From Isochrysis galbana (taxonomy: Eukaryota; Haptophyta; Isochrysidales; Isochrysidaceae): a stretch of DNA of 64,000 nt. The position numbers were made by a program, and so were the translations under genes. Below, in pieces: positions 48,787-58,914 of the stretch. The stretch's first letter is position 1. Every line of letters starts with the position of its first letter. Location of the stretch: contig CM030934.1 of assembly GCA_018136815.1 (NCBI GenBank), positions 1,086,979 to 1,150,978 of the forward strand. Direction: 5' to 3'. The notes under the pieces were generated by a model. That model had not been told where the DNA came from and made no database searches. It worked only from the letters and a program-made list of their open reading frames with translations.

Positions 48787-48835
48787 ACAGCCTTAGGCTG
48801 CCATGGCCCTCTGGCCTCTGGCTCTGGCTGTCCAT

Positions 48836-49511
48836 CCCCTTCTGCGATGGGCCGGCCCCTCCCTCCAGACACCCTCTGCGCTCATTGCCACGGTCCCGCG
48901 AAACGGAGGAGAAATTTTATACCGGGGGTGGGCCCGCTCATCCGCGGACCACCTTAAACGCTCGACTGGCCAGAGAGTTCGCTGGAAGTGAAAGAACCCG
49001 AGTGCTCATCAGCCCCTTCGTTTTTTTTTTGGGGGGGGGGGCAATGATGGCGGTGGTCGCCGCCTCCGCTTCCACTCCACTTCCCCCCCGCCCCCCCCCC
49101 CCCCCTCGCGCGGCTTCCTCCCTCGCCTCCTCTCATTCTCTCCCACATTCTTCTCGGAAAATCTGGTCAATATTTGTAATATCGTCCTGGTCCGTCTCTC
49201 GCTCGCTCGCAATTTTTGCTCTCGCTCTCGCTCCTGTTCCAAAAAATAGTTCACTACTATAGAATTCACATTTAAGGTATTCCATTGTCTACCTGACTTC
49301 TCTCCCTGTGTCCTTTCCTCCTGTCCTCCTAGTTCTCTCTCTTTCTCTCGCGTCCCTTCCTCTCTCACTGCGGTTCTTGCGTGGGAAAGGTCCGGGCGGC
49401 GGCGGCTCGCGCATAGCGGCTCTCCCGGCCTCCCTCTCTCCCTCTCCCCCTCCCTCTCCCTCTTTCTCTGGCGGAAGAGTCGGGTGGCCGTGTGGCCGAG
49501 GGGGTGCGCAG
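48836..49511. other. Upstream region of the RSH gene
   Basis: Between the possible split gene (minus strand) and RSH (plus strand), hence a candidate divergent promoter. It holds poly-G/poly-C runs (49029-49106) and ctct-rich tracts. No TATA box identified. Confidence 0.4.
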
Positions 49512-52500
49512 ATGGCGTGCCTCCTCCACGCGTGCGCCCTCGCTCTCGCGCCAGCCCGGCTAGCTGTGATGCGAGGCTCGCAATGTGCGGCCGAGATGGC
49601 GCTCCGCTGGGGCGGCAGAGAACCGCAGATAGGGCAGCCTGCGGGTGCACCTTCGCTGATGGAGCTCAGCGTGAGCTATGGGTGGTGCCTCTCCGACCTC
49701 GAGCTCGCCGAGATGCAGGAATACCAGGTGTGTCGCGCCCGACCAATCCGGCCATAGCGCGAGCGCTCAGCCGACCGTCAATCATGTTGCCGTAGGACTC
49801 CCTTACGAATGCGACGCGTGATTATATGACTGAAACAGAGCTGGAGCAGCTGCGCTCGACACTTGAGGTGAGCCCCGCTACCTTGGGATGTCACCCGCAT
49901 TCGACAGCACGTCGGGGCGCGGAGCAGCTTCTGACGGCTGCTGCCACCCACATTCTGTCCCAGATCGCCTATCAGTCGCGCTCTTGGTCGGTCTCCGCGC
50001 GCTCCGAGGCGCGGCTCAAACACGCGGTCGCGGTCGCACGGGTATTGGCCGAGCTGCGGATGGAGGTCTCCGCCGTGTCCGCCGCACTCCTTGCTGGCGT
50101 TTGCGAGGACGCTGGCATCACATATACGCAGATTGAGTCGAGGTGTTTGATGTGTCCCACCACGTGTACTGCCCTCATCGCGGCCGAATTGAGCGCGATG
50201 GCCGCGACCAGCGAGGTTTTCCGCGTCGCTCGCTGACGCATGACGCGTCACCGCCCCATATACAGGTTGGGCCCAACAGTGGCGAATGCGGTCCGGGACA
50301 TGTCCAATGTGTGGCGCATCTCTCAGCTACTGCGCTCACGCGTAGGGGATCAGATGGATGGTGACACGGATCGCGAGGGAGGGGCTGGGCCGTCGGACAC
50401 CCACGATGAGTCGACGGGAAGAGGAGGCGAGTGGGGGACAGGCAGCATCGAGCCTGGGATAGAGGGCGTGTGGACCCGCAAGCCCACTGAGAAGATCACC
50501 GGCGAGGTGGCAACGGATGAAGCCGCTGGTGCACTTGATACCGACGACCCCGAGGGTTTGTCCACGGATCCAGACGAGACGGAGCGCCGGTGCCAAATGA
50601 TGCTGGCGGGCTGCGACGACTGGAGGGGCGTCGTGCTCTCACTCGCCTCTCGCCTGGTCTCAATGCGTGAATTGAGAGAGTTCGAGAAGCAGCGGCTGCG
50701 CTCACTGAGTTGCGGGACATCTGACACTAGTAGCGGAGGCGACGTGGAACGGCACGTTGACGAGCTCGTTGAGCATGAACAAAGGGAGGTGGAGGAGGCC
50801 TTGGTTGATGAATACGATGGCAAGGCTGCGGCGGCTTTCGCCGCGCAAACGCTGCATGTTTTTGTCCCAATTGCTCACCGGCTGGGCATGTGGTTCTTCA
50901 AGACGGAGCTCGAGGAGCTGTGCTTTGCCACTATCCAACCGCTCGCCTTCAAGAACCTTTCCGATTCGCTTCGAACTGTCCGTGCAGGTTTTTACGCCCT
51001 CGAGGCCATATCCCATGCCCCCGGCCGTTTGCGGAGCAACGAAGGGCAGCTTGAGTCTTGTGCGGTGCAGCGGCTGCTCGCGCTAGGCTCACTTACAACG
51101 CCCTGGTGCCCTCCTTCCTTTGAATTACGCAGAACATTCAGGCGTGCTTGAGGCCGCCGCCGATGAGATTCGCATGGCGTTGCGCGCCGATCGCATTCTT
51201 TGCAAGCACGCTGAGCAGATTCGGGTGCAGGTGAGCTCGAGGGCACCTCGCGCCTCTGGGTCGAGAGCGCGCCACACTGCGCCTCCAACCCTTCCCCCAC
51301 CCCCCTCCCCCAACCCCTCATCGGAGGACCCTCTTCCTCCCCCTTCCCCGACCCCTCATCGGAGGAACCCACACGTACCTACACGCTTTCCTGTGCGCCC
51401 CATCTTGGTCACTGGCCGAGTAGACGACGCCATTATTGCTCACGCAGGCTCGCATGAAGACGGCCTACTCCGCTTGGTCGAAGATGCGGCGCAAGGGCAT
51501 CACCCTGAATGATTTACACGATGTGCTAGGGCTTCGCATCATCTTCAAGCCGACCGCTGCAGGCCGCCTCCCCGCGCCGCATCACTGGCAGCGGCAGGCC
51601 ATCCTGAGCTATCGCGCCCTCGAGGTGGTGCATGGGCTTTATCCGCCGCTGCCTGGACGGAGGATCAAGGACTACATCGCATGCCCAAAACAGAATGGGT
51701 ATCAGTCGTTGCACTCATCTGTACGCCTGGGAGAGCTTCGCGCAGAGGTCCAAGTACGGACTGCCGAAATGCACCGTTACGCAGAATATGGCAAGGCAAG
51801 CCACTGGCTATACAAGTCAGAAGAATCGGATGGCCTTGATGACTGGTACGCACTGGCGGAACGCACGCGCCGCATGCTGCCACGAGACACTGCGCTAAGA
51901 GTCAACTTGCCGTCCAACTGTGGCAAGCTCCCTTCGGCTAGTAGCGACTTCGCTGCGAACCAATGGCCTTCCGATGAAAACAGAGCACGGCCACGTGCCG
52001 CCCGGGATGCGTCAACGGATCGGGTCGAGGGGGGTAAACCCTCGACGCGCCAAATCGACAGCACACCAGCGGGTTTCTCACTCCTCGAGAGCCTACGCAT
52101 ATCGCTGCGCGAGCGACGCGTCTATGCCCTAGTCCGGGACTCACGCGCGGGCGCACAAGGAGGAGGACCACAAGTCCTGGCGCTCAAGGCTGGAGCTAGA
52201 CTCGAGGATGCGCTCGCTGAGATGCGATCGCGGGGTAGCGAGGAGACAGTCGAGGACCTTGCCACTGCCACTGTTAACGGTCGTCAGGTCAGGCCCGACT
52301 ATCGCATCCGTCATGGTGATCTACTTACCCTTGTCCCAAGTGCTGCACTCAATTCTGCTGCATGGCTCGGGCGGCGGGCATACCGGGCGGCGAGCGAGAG
52401 CAGGGGCGATACAACTAGTGCTGGGCCGCCGGTGCCCTGGCCGTGGTCGTTGATTGACGAGGGCAGCGAATGGTACACTGAGGCGGAGCTTAAGCACGGA

Positions 52501-53145
52501 GCGGTGGCCATCCTAGCACTTTGTAACTGGTTGTTGCTATGTGCTCTCGGAGAGACGTCCTTAGGAGCCGAGCCACTTGCATCCCTCGGGACTTCTCTTG
52601 GGGCCATTGCGTGGGCATCTCAATTTGGTGCTGTTGCGCTGCTTGAGGCCTCAGTGATGCACGTTGCCACATCCCACGCCATCTCACGGATTGGCCCGGA
52701 CATGCACGTGAGGCAGCATGATGCGGAGGGAGGTGATGATTGGCGCTCCATTCCACGATGGCTTCGCTTCCTCCCTCCTGCGGACGACCCTGCGTCCATT
52801 GCGGTGCACGAGCTGTCGCAACGCATGCGCCCTATCTCGCTATGGTTCGGTCGCATGGCCATGATTGCCCTCGCGTCACTTGGGCTGCGCGCCGACGTTG
52901 ATTCGGCAGCTGGCATATTGCACACAGTTTTAGAACGGCCAAACTCGTCGCCCGTTGCTGAATTACTTCGGGCTAGCAATGCGGAGAGGAGAGACCTTCG
53001 TGGTCCACCTGCGTTTGGAGTACAAGAATCACCCTTGATTCAACGGCCAATGGAGCGCGCGGCGTCCCTCTATGACGCTGTCGGCGAAATAGAACCGATC
53101 TCGCTCGACGTTGTCATGCAAGATATTTGGCCCGATGACTTGTGA
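49512..53145 (+). CDS. RSH: RelA/SpoT homologue (ppGpp synthetase) fused to an LHC-like domain, 6 exons, about 1,007 aa
   Basis: Exons 49512-49727, 49796-49867, 49925-50142, 50266-50987, 51133-51230 and 51448-53145 join in frame to 3,024 nt. The N terminus (MACLLHACALALAPARLAVM) suits a plastid transit peptide. Residues about 100-410 are the HD hydrolase fold, with an acidic insert, but LLHDVVED has become LLAGVCED and LADRL has become LASRL, so hydrolase residues are lost. Residues 443-600 are the synthetase: KTAYSAWSKMRRKG, DVLGLRIIF, GRRIKDYIACPKQNGYQSLH, EVQVRTAEMHRYAEYG. A TGS domain covers about 657-737. Residues 784-925 hold three hydrophobic helices with YTEAELKHGAVAILAL and SLWFGRMAMIALASLG, like helices 1 and 3 of LHC proteins. 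It probably makes ppGpp in the plastid, tethered to thylakoids. The exon 3 acceptor (cggag) is the weakest. Confidence 0.88.
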
Positions 53146-54861
53146 CTCCATCTCTTCAAAATACTATTAAGATTATGAAGATATCATCTTGTGTTGTGGG
53201 CAGGGGGAGGCCGTTTCCCCGTCGGGACCGCCCCTTTCCTCCTTTTACTTTCTACTTCTACGTTCGTTCGACTTTCTTCCTTCCTCTTGGGATCCTCCGA
53301 CGGTCCGTTCTCGTGGGGTTCCCTTCGCGATGATTCCCGTATTTTTTATTCCGCAGTGCAGTGGTCCTAAACCTTAAAATATTCGGTTAAAAAAATCTGA
53401 AGATTCAAGAATAACACCTAGTAGTACTACTATTCCGGTAACCTCTACCTCACGACTGTTATCGCCCTTCCTTCCCTTCCCTCCGCATCTTCGCCTTCCC
53501 CCCTCGTTCCTTCTCCTTCGTCTTCGGAGGTGCGGCCCAGGTGCGCTACCATGGGCCCGGCTTGGAATTGGAGTGTGAGTGTGAGTTTTAGGCAGGCCTT
53601 TTGTTTTGTGCTTTTTGCAATTCGTTTCCTATTCGGAGTGTCAGTGTCACATGCGCCGTGCACTTGTGTGCGTGAATCGTTTTGGGTCCCTTTACGAGTC
53701 GGGATTGTCTCTATCGTGCGCGCTTCGTTTGTTTCGTTTAGCGTCACGGCTCCAAGATGAGGTCGCGTTCCGTCGAATAATACTACTATATAATATGGAA
53801 CGGGTTCAATTTGAGATTGATTTGAGCCGCGGCTGTGTAGGGGCCAGCTTTCAGACTTACGCCTTACGGCTTTCCATATGGGATGCGGCTGTGAGCCAGC
53901 TTGTCTTGGCTGGTGGCTTGCCACTGGTGACTGGGATGAGTTGTGGGCTGTGTGATCCTTGCTGGCCATGGTGGACGTGTTACGTGTTGGTGCCCAGCAG
54001 TCAGGCGGTCGCGCACGGGCCGAGTCTCGTGCGCACCTGGGTCGGGGGGGGCGCCCTCGCTCGTGGGCGCTTCGGGTGCGCGGCGTCGAGCATAGCCCGA
54101 TTGTCCGTCGCGGCGGGGGTGGCGGCAGGGGGGGAGGGGAGCGGCGCGCGCTCCATAACCCTATCGTTTTAACGATAGTTGCAGTTGCCAGTTTGCTAGG
54201 GGGTGGGCAGTTGTCTTGGGGCAGTTGGGCAGCCTTTTGTTCCGGTGTTGTTTTCGGCTTGTGTAGTTGGTGTAAAGAAAGTTGGGGGGAAATTTGTGTT
54301 CAGAGTTCGGGCAATTCAGAGGCAAGCCCCTTCCAGTCTGCCTCCCGACCCGCTCCCACCCGGCCTGCCGACCGGCCCCGCGCCGGCCTGCCGACCCACT
54401 CCCATCAGGCCTGCCCGTGCCCGCCCGCCCGACCTCCGCCCCGATGCAGATTTTGCCGCAGCGACCCTTGAGGAGCCGGTCGCGTGCCTCAAGAGCGACA
54501 GGTACCGCTTGCTCGTCAGGGTCATCTTGAGCAAGAAGGACGGCAGTTGCCGCACCCTTGAAACCAAAGAAAAGGAGCACAAAGGGGGGAATGGTAAGGG
54601 GAAGAGGGACAAGGGATGTAAGGGCGATGTCGTAGTAGTAGTGGTAAGCCGTGCCGTGTCAGTAGTAGGCGTTAGCCGCGATTCCTCAGACGATTTTTTA
54701 GAAGGACTGCGTGTACCGTGTCTAGAGTAGGCGATAGTCCGGAATCGTCAAGATTTTTTTCTGCTACCAACGTCCAACGAAGCAATCGCTTGCCCGCCGA
54801 CCCCCTTAGCTATTTACCATTTGTGCCCGCAATGCATCCCTCAAGGCGCGTGCCAGACTAT
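53146..54861. other. Intergenic between convergent RSH and TRM5
   Basis: The longest open frames (53445-53969 minus, 53606-54172 plus) have no recognisable domain and overlap on opposite strands. actatcgttttaacgatagt at 54161-54180 is a perfect palindrome with a two-base centre. A degenerate tandem of cctgccgaccc(g/a)ctccca units lies at 54345-54430. Nothing here is called as a gene. Confidence 0.5.
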
Positions 54862-56283
54862 TCATAACGGAGGTGGGTGAGCAGCGTCATTCGTCCGCAT
54901 TCTCTTGACAACGGAGCCCTCGTCGACGTCTTTCCAGGCGATAGCACTCGGCAGCACAAAGCTTACGCAAAGCATGAGTTTACTTGGGGCAACATCACGC
55001 ACAATGTGCGCCTCGGCGTCCGGTAGCTTGCAGCCAAGCATTTCCTCAGCGCGTGCTATTACATCGGCACGTGCATCAGCGGCTTTCGAAAAGCAGTAGC
55101 AGTGCACACGTGGTAAGGCTCCCTGCCATGATCTCCGGTCGAATGCGCCCACAAAGGAGTCTAGAAATTCAATGCCAGAGGCAGGAAGATTCATGAGGAC
55201 ATGTTGGAACTCTCCAAAGACAAGAGCGGGCGGCTCGATTACCGGGTCCGAGGAAGAATTGACTGATGACGTGACCGCAGCGGCGGCCGCCCCAGGCATT
55301 CCAGTCAGTCCGCGCAAAAATTCGCGACCGCACATGTTGGAGAGGCGCACCCTGCGGCCAACCTTGTTAGCCTGGACATTCCTACGCAACCAATGCACAG
55401 ATGCAGGGTTCAAATCATTCGCATAGACGAGATGACCGCGAGCGGCCGCAGGGATGGCGAAAGGACCGATGCCGCAGAACATATCACAAATCACGTCCCC
55501 TTCTTGAAGAAGCTCGATGATTCGCCGATGCTCGCGCTCAAGCCGAGAGTTCCAATACACCTCGCGATAGTCCATATGGAAGATGCAGCCGTTCTCGCGG
55601 GTACTTGTGCAAAACGAGTCCTCTCCTGCAATCACCTCCATTGGAAAGACTCGAAACTCGTTCGAGATGCTCTCCACCTTATTCACGACTGTCCTCAAGC
55701 GAGGATTCTTATCGAGAATTACCTGAGCGAAGCGGGTGCTATTGATTGAGTCCTCTCGGTTTGCATTCCAAAGCATATCTGCCCTCACAGCTCCAGCCAC
55801 CACACAGGCTAGTCGCCAGAGATAGAAAAACTTTCGAGAGCGCACCTCGCCAATCAGTCGCTTATACGGCAGGAGCTCGTCGCGCAGATTCATATGAGCG
55901 ATATGACCAATCTGCTCGAAAGCACTTGGGACTTCCATGCCCTCTGGAAGGATTCGACGAAGCACCTGGTCTGCAGTGAACGCGTCGTAACCCAGCTCAA
56001 GGTGATGAGGTACTGCTTCGGCCCCCTCCTGCTGCACGAACTCCTTGAGCTCGCTCGGTAGCCCGGTGAGCGCCACATCGGTCACACTCTCGGCCAGCAG
56101 CAGCAGCCTGGTTGTGCCAGGTGACTGCTCGCCATCCGGTTGAATCGGCTTTATCTTGGGCCTGTGGATCACATGGTCCGAAAGCCTCTGCATGAAGGCG
56201 TTGCACTTGCGCGCAGGTATCCGGAGGGCGATCAGCTGCAACGAGATGGTGAAAAGCGCGCGGTCGAGCCTTGGACTGAGCAT
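54862..56283 (-). CDS. TRM5: tRNA (guanine37-N1)-methyltransferase, with a stop-free intron
   Basis: The ATG at 56281-56283 gives MLSPRLDRALFTISLQLIAL, matching the Trm5 start (LDRS.F......L.. P). Then come FEQIGHIAHMNLRDELLPYK and RLIGE, DKNPRLRTVVNKVESISNEF, RENGCIFHMDYREVYWNSRL, the SAM-binding DMFCGIGPFAIPAA, YANDLNP and VLMNLPASGIEFLD. The enzyme makes m1G37 next to the anticodon and prevents frameshifting. Between RLIGE and VILDKNPR there are 123 bases (55723-55845) with a GTGCGC donor and a GCTCAG acceptor, length divisible by three and no stop; the family has no residues there, so I read it as an intron. The spliced protein is about 432 aa. It faces RSH tail to tail. Confidence 0.9.
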   Translation of the reverse strand: MLSPRLDRALFTISLQLIALRIPARKCNAFMQRLSDHVIHRPKIKPIQPDGEQSPGTTRLLLLAESVTDVALTGLPSELKEFVQQEGAEAVPHHLELGYDAFTADQVLRRILPEGMEVPSAFEQIGHIAHMNLRDELLPYKRLIGEVRSRKFFYLWRLACVVAGAVRADMLWNANREDSINSTRFAQVILDKNPRLRTVVNKVESISNEFRVFPMEVIAGEDSFCTSTRENGCIFHMDYREVYWNSRLEREHRRIIELLQEGDVICDMFCGIGPFAIPAAARGHLVYANDLNPASVHWLRRNVQANKVGRRVRLSNMCGREFLRGLTGMPGAAAAAVTSSVNSSSDPVIEPPALVFGEFQHVLMNLPASGIEFLDSFVGAFDRRSWQGALPRVHCYCFSKAADARADVIARAEEMLGCKLPDAEAHIVRDVAPSKLMLCVSFVLPSAIAWKDVDEGSVVKRMRTNDAAHPPPL

Positions 56284-56401
56284 CGGAGGGGAGGAGGGTG
56301 GGTGGGAGCGCCGACTTGGCGCACGCGAAGGAACGCCGGGCAAGGGGACGCCTCAAGCAGCTTTGTGATACTCTTTACTCTACTCCACTCGGTAGGAGTA
56401 C

Positions 56402-56577
56402 TGTTTGATCCACCCATATGGTGGTCCGTGAATAGATAGCAGCATTGTGTAGATCAAAGGTGACATCATGCGTCTAGCGCTCGTGACGGCGATACAGTGA
56501 CTCTAGACAAGGACGACGTTGCCACACTCAGGGTAGGACCGAGGTATCTACAACAAAACACGATTTATGTTTAAACA
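56402..56577 (-). repeat. Copia-type 3' LTR, 176 bp
   Basis: Edges TGTTTGATCC and TTTAAACA on the plus strand give TGTTT/AAACA inverted ends. On the minus strand it follows GCTGTGGGGGAG, a polypurine tract, which in turn follows the RNase H stop at 56605. It is 118 bp upstream of the TRM5 ATG and in the same transcriptional direction. Confidence 0.7.
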
Positions 56578-56604
56578 CTCCCCCACAGCGATATCGCTGA
56601 ACAG

Positions 56605-58914
56605 TTAGGCATTCTCATTCAGTAGGTCATGACGATGACGTAGGAACGATGTCTTGTCTAGACATTTGGTAAAGATATCAGCTGTCATCTTTGATGTGGA
56701 GATCCAATGCGGGACGGAGATGCGGTGAAGGAATTGTTCTCGAGCATATAATAGCCCACGAAGATAATGGCGAGTGCGGGCCGTTACGCCAGGGTTCTTA
56801 ATGGAATCGCGAGTAGCTGAATTGTCAGTGAAGATACGAACCGGCAGCTGTTGCGGGTTATCGAGAAATTCGAACAGATGAAGAGTAAATTGTAGATTTC
56901 GGGCCGATAGAGCATAGATGGCGGTTTCAGCTTCAGCAGATGATTGCGCGACTAATTTGAGCTTCTTGGACTGGTAGGAGATAGATGCTCCCCCATACTT
57001 GATCACGTATCCAGCAAAGGGTTTGGCCAGGGAGCCCCAAGACGAATCGGCATACACTTCAAGCGTTGTGTTAGTCCCATCATAGGTTAGCCCAAGCTGC
57101 TTGGTATGGCGAAGATAACTAACAATGCCGAGGGCGGCATCATAGTTCTCCGGTGAGGGGTCCTGCATGAATTGGCACAAGAATGAGACATAAAATGAGA
57201 TGTCAGGTCGGGTGATAGTCACCCACAATAGAGATCCCATTAGTTGGAGGTAGGATTTCGATCGCATCCGAGACCTATCAACATCAGTTGTGGCACCAGT
57301 TAGTTTATGAAACAATCAATTTTGGAAGAGCAGATGGGTGTGCTAAATGATTTTGTCGTTCGCTCGCTTAGGAAGGTGGTAGCTATTTCCTCAATGTACT
57401 TGGTCTGACGGAGGGTCATACGTCGACTAGATCGCTCACGAGCGATCTCAAAACCGAGAAATCGAGATGGCTCACCAACAATGCTAACATTGAATCTTTT
57501 TGAGTATTGATCGATGAATGAGTCTACCATTTCTCTGCGCCCCTTTGGAAATCGTACCAGCATATTGTCGACATATAACGCAAGGTAGATGGTAAATAAA
57601 ATAATCAATGTTATATCCTAGCCAACCCCACTAGCTAATTGGACACAACTTTTCCGTCCCGGAATCCCGCCATGCCTGACGAGCCAGGTGTCCGAGTGAT
57701 ACCGGGGGGTGGGGGCACTGCCCCCTCCCCTCGATATTTGTCCTCCCCCCAGTGCACGCACCGACCCCGCGCACCCCAGCGCGTCCTCTCCTCGAGTCCA
57801 CGCTGGGGGAAAACCCCTTTCGGGTAAAAGCAACGCGGGGGGGGGGGGCACTCGTGAGATAGGGGCCCAGAAGCGCTAATCTCCCTCGCTAGTGCGAGTG
57901 GCCACGGCGAGCCGCGGCCCTTCCCTCCTGGCTCTGGCGCCCCCGTCTTCTCTTACCCAAACGGGGCGAGAAGACACGTTACTGCCGGAGGGGAGAGCTG
58001 CCGCTCCCCCCTCCCCTCCCTCTTCCCTTTTCCTCCTCTCTTCCCTGCGGCGGGGGCCCATGGCGCGCGCCTGCGGCCCCTCGCTTAGGTCCCCAGATGG
58101 CCTGCAGGGCCTGGGAGCACAGCTCAGGGGGCAGGTGAGGCTGGGGCATGGCCCTGGCCCCTCCTGCCTCTCCCTCGCTGGCGCTCCGAGCCCCTGCGGG
58201 TCGACTGGAGCTGGCTGGGGGGTCCTGAACAGGGGGGCCCAAGGGGAGGAGGGGCTGGTCAGAGGAATGGGCAGGCCACGACGGGCCAGGGCGGGCGAGT
58301 CAGGCGGGCCTGTGAGGAGAGGAATGGGTCAGCAGGGCTGTGTGCTCCTGGCAAGCCATCAGGCGTGCCAGGAGAGTGGGTGGATCCTCCCCCATGGCAG
58401 GGGAGGAGTGGAGAGAGAGGGGGGCTCGTGCCCCCCCATGGGCGAACTAAGTATAAACTTAGTTGAACGCAAGGTAGATGGTAGATCCATCTTCGTGAGT
58501 CCTTTTGAAGAAGTTAGGTTCAACTGCTGATTGTTCAAAGCCAGCTTTTGTTAGTGTGGTTGTATTGGTGATCATATATTGATAGCCGGCTTGCTTGGTG
58601 CCCTCGAGTGGCGCGAGGAGTAGGCACGCTGCGTAATTAGGGTCTTCAAAACCAGTGGGTTGGACTATGTACAACGGATTCCCATCCATGTCGGCCGACG
58701 AAAAGCGAAAAGGCTTTGACTGTGTCAATTTCAAGAAGATCATCATCTGCCTCATTGGTCAGAGCAAGAAAGATTCTCGAGCTTTCGTGTCGCAGTGTTC
58801 CGCAAAAAGTTTCAGTATAGTCAACCCCTGGCACCTGGCTGTAGCCACACGCTACCCACCTGGCCTTGAAGCGCTCCACAGACCCATCCTCATTGTACTT
58901 CACCTTGAAGACCT
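56605..58914 (-). pseudogene. Ty1/copia pol remnant (RT and RNase H), split by retroposon D
   Basis: Minus strand, three blocks. 58480-58914 encodes KYNEDGSVERFKARWVACGY, the start of copia RT, then DTVKAF in a shifted frame and EQSAVEPNFFKRTHEDGSTI. 57300-57594 resumes at LALYVDNMLVRFPKGRRE (the YVDD motif is here YVDN) and FLGFEIARERSSRRM. 56605-57315 is RNase H: RPDISFYVSFLCQFM, VYADSSWGSLAKPFAGYVIK, SSAEAETAIYAL and DIFTKCLDKTSF. Frameshifts near 58700 and 57305 and the insertion at 57595 make it non-functional. Integrase and gag are missing, the border at 58914 being another transposon end. Confidence 0.85.
57577..58483 (-). mobile_element. Retroposon copy D with 18 bp target duplication, inside copia RT
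   Basis: On the minus strand it starts at 58465 with CAACTAAGTTTATACTTAG and ends at 57595 with an AT-rich tail (cattgattattttatt). Both sides carry aacgcaaggtagatggta (57577-57594, 58466-58483), part of the copia RT gene just before its YVDD box. The first 520 bp match copy C. The 3' part (57595-57840, containing cctagccaaccccactagc) is shared not with copy A but with 63549-63768. No protein is encoded. Confidence 0.85.

Larger units (their letters stand above)
44901..48803. mobile_element. Outer hAT-like element with 8 bp target duplication (holds two others)
   Basis: The terminal repeats are TAAGGCTGTGAATA at 44909-44922 and TATTCACAGCCTTA at 48782-48795, perfect inverted copies. Both flanks carry ggctgcca (44901-44908, 48796-48803), the 8 bp duplication expected of hAT transposition. 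The subterminal parts (44909-45060 and 47640-47812) each hold two copies of the CTACTATGTAACATAGTAG near-palindrome. Removing the two nested elements leaves about 1.1 kb with no transposase, so it is non-autonomous and may use the chromodomain-hAT enzyme, whose element has the same kind of end. Confidence 0.8.
44243..48835 (-). pseudogene. Possible small gene split by a hAT-like insertion
   Basis: On the minus strand an ATG at 48833-48835 opens MDSQSQRPEGHG and, after removal of the insertion and one copy of its 8 bp duplication, the same frame continues at 44900 as SLAEAAETPSLLSPAVERQS and then RRAARWVWNALSPKP. Further left, frames with YVVHSECLMAWVQ (reminiscent of RING-CH 'YVH..CL..W') and WIHSNPQRMSDTISAAAQF look protein-like, with pyrimidine-rich possible introns between. 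The parts cannot be joined with certainty and no family is assigned. It may be a gene disrupted by the transposon. Confidence 0.3.

Noticed and set aside
53445-54172. Genes on either strand between RSH and TRM5
   Set aside because: The two frames overlap on opposite strands, have no domains and no splice-supported extensions.
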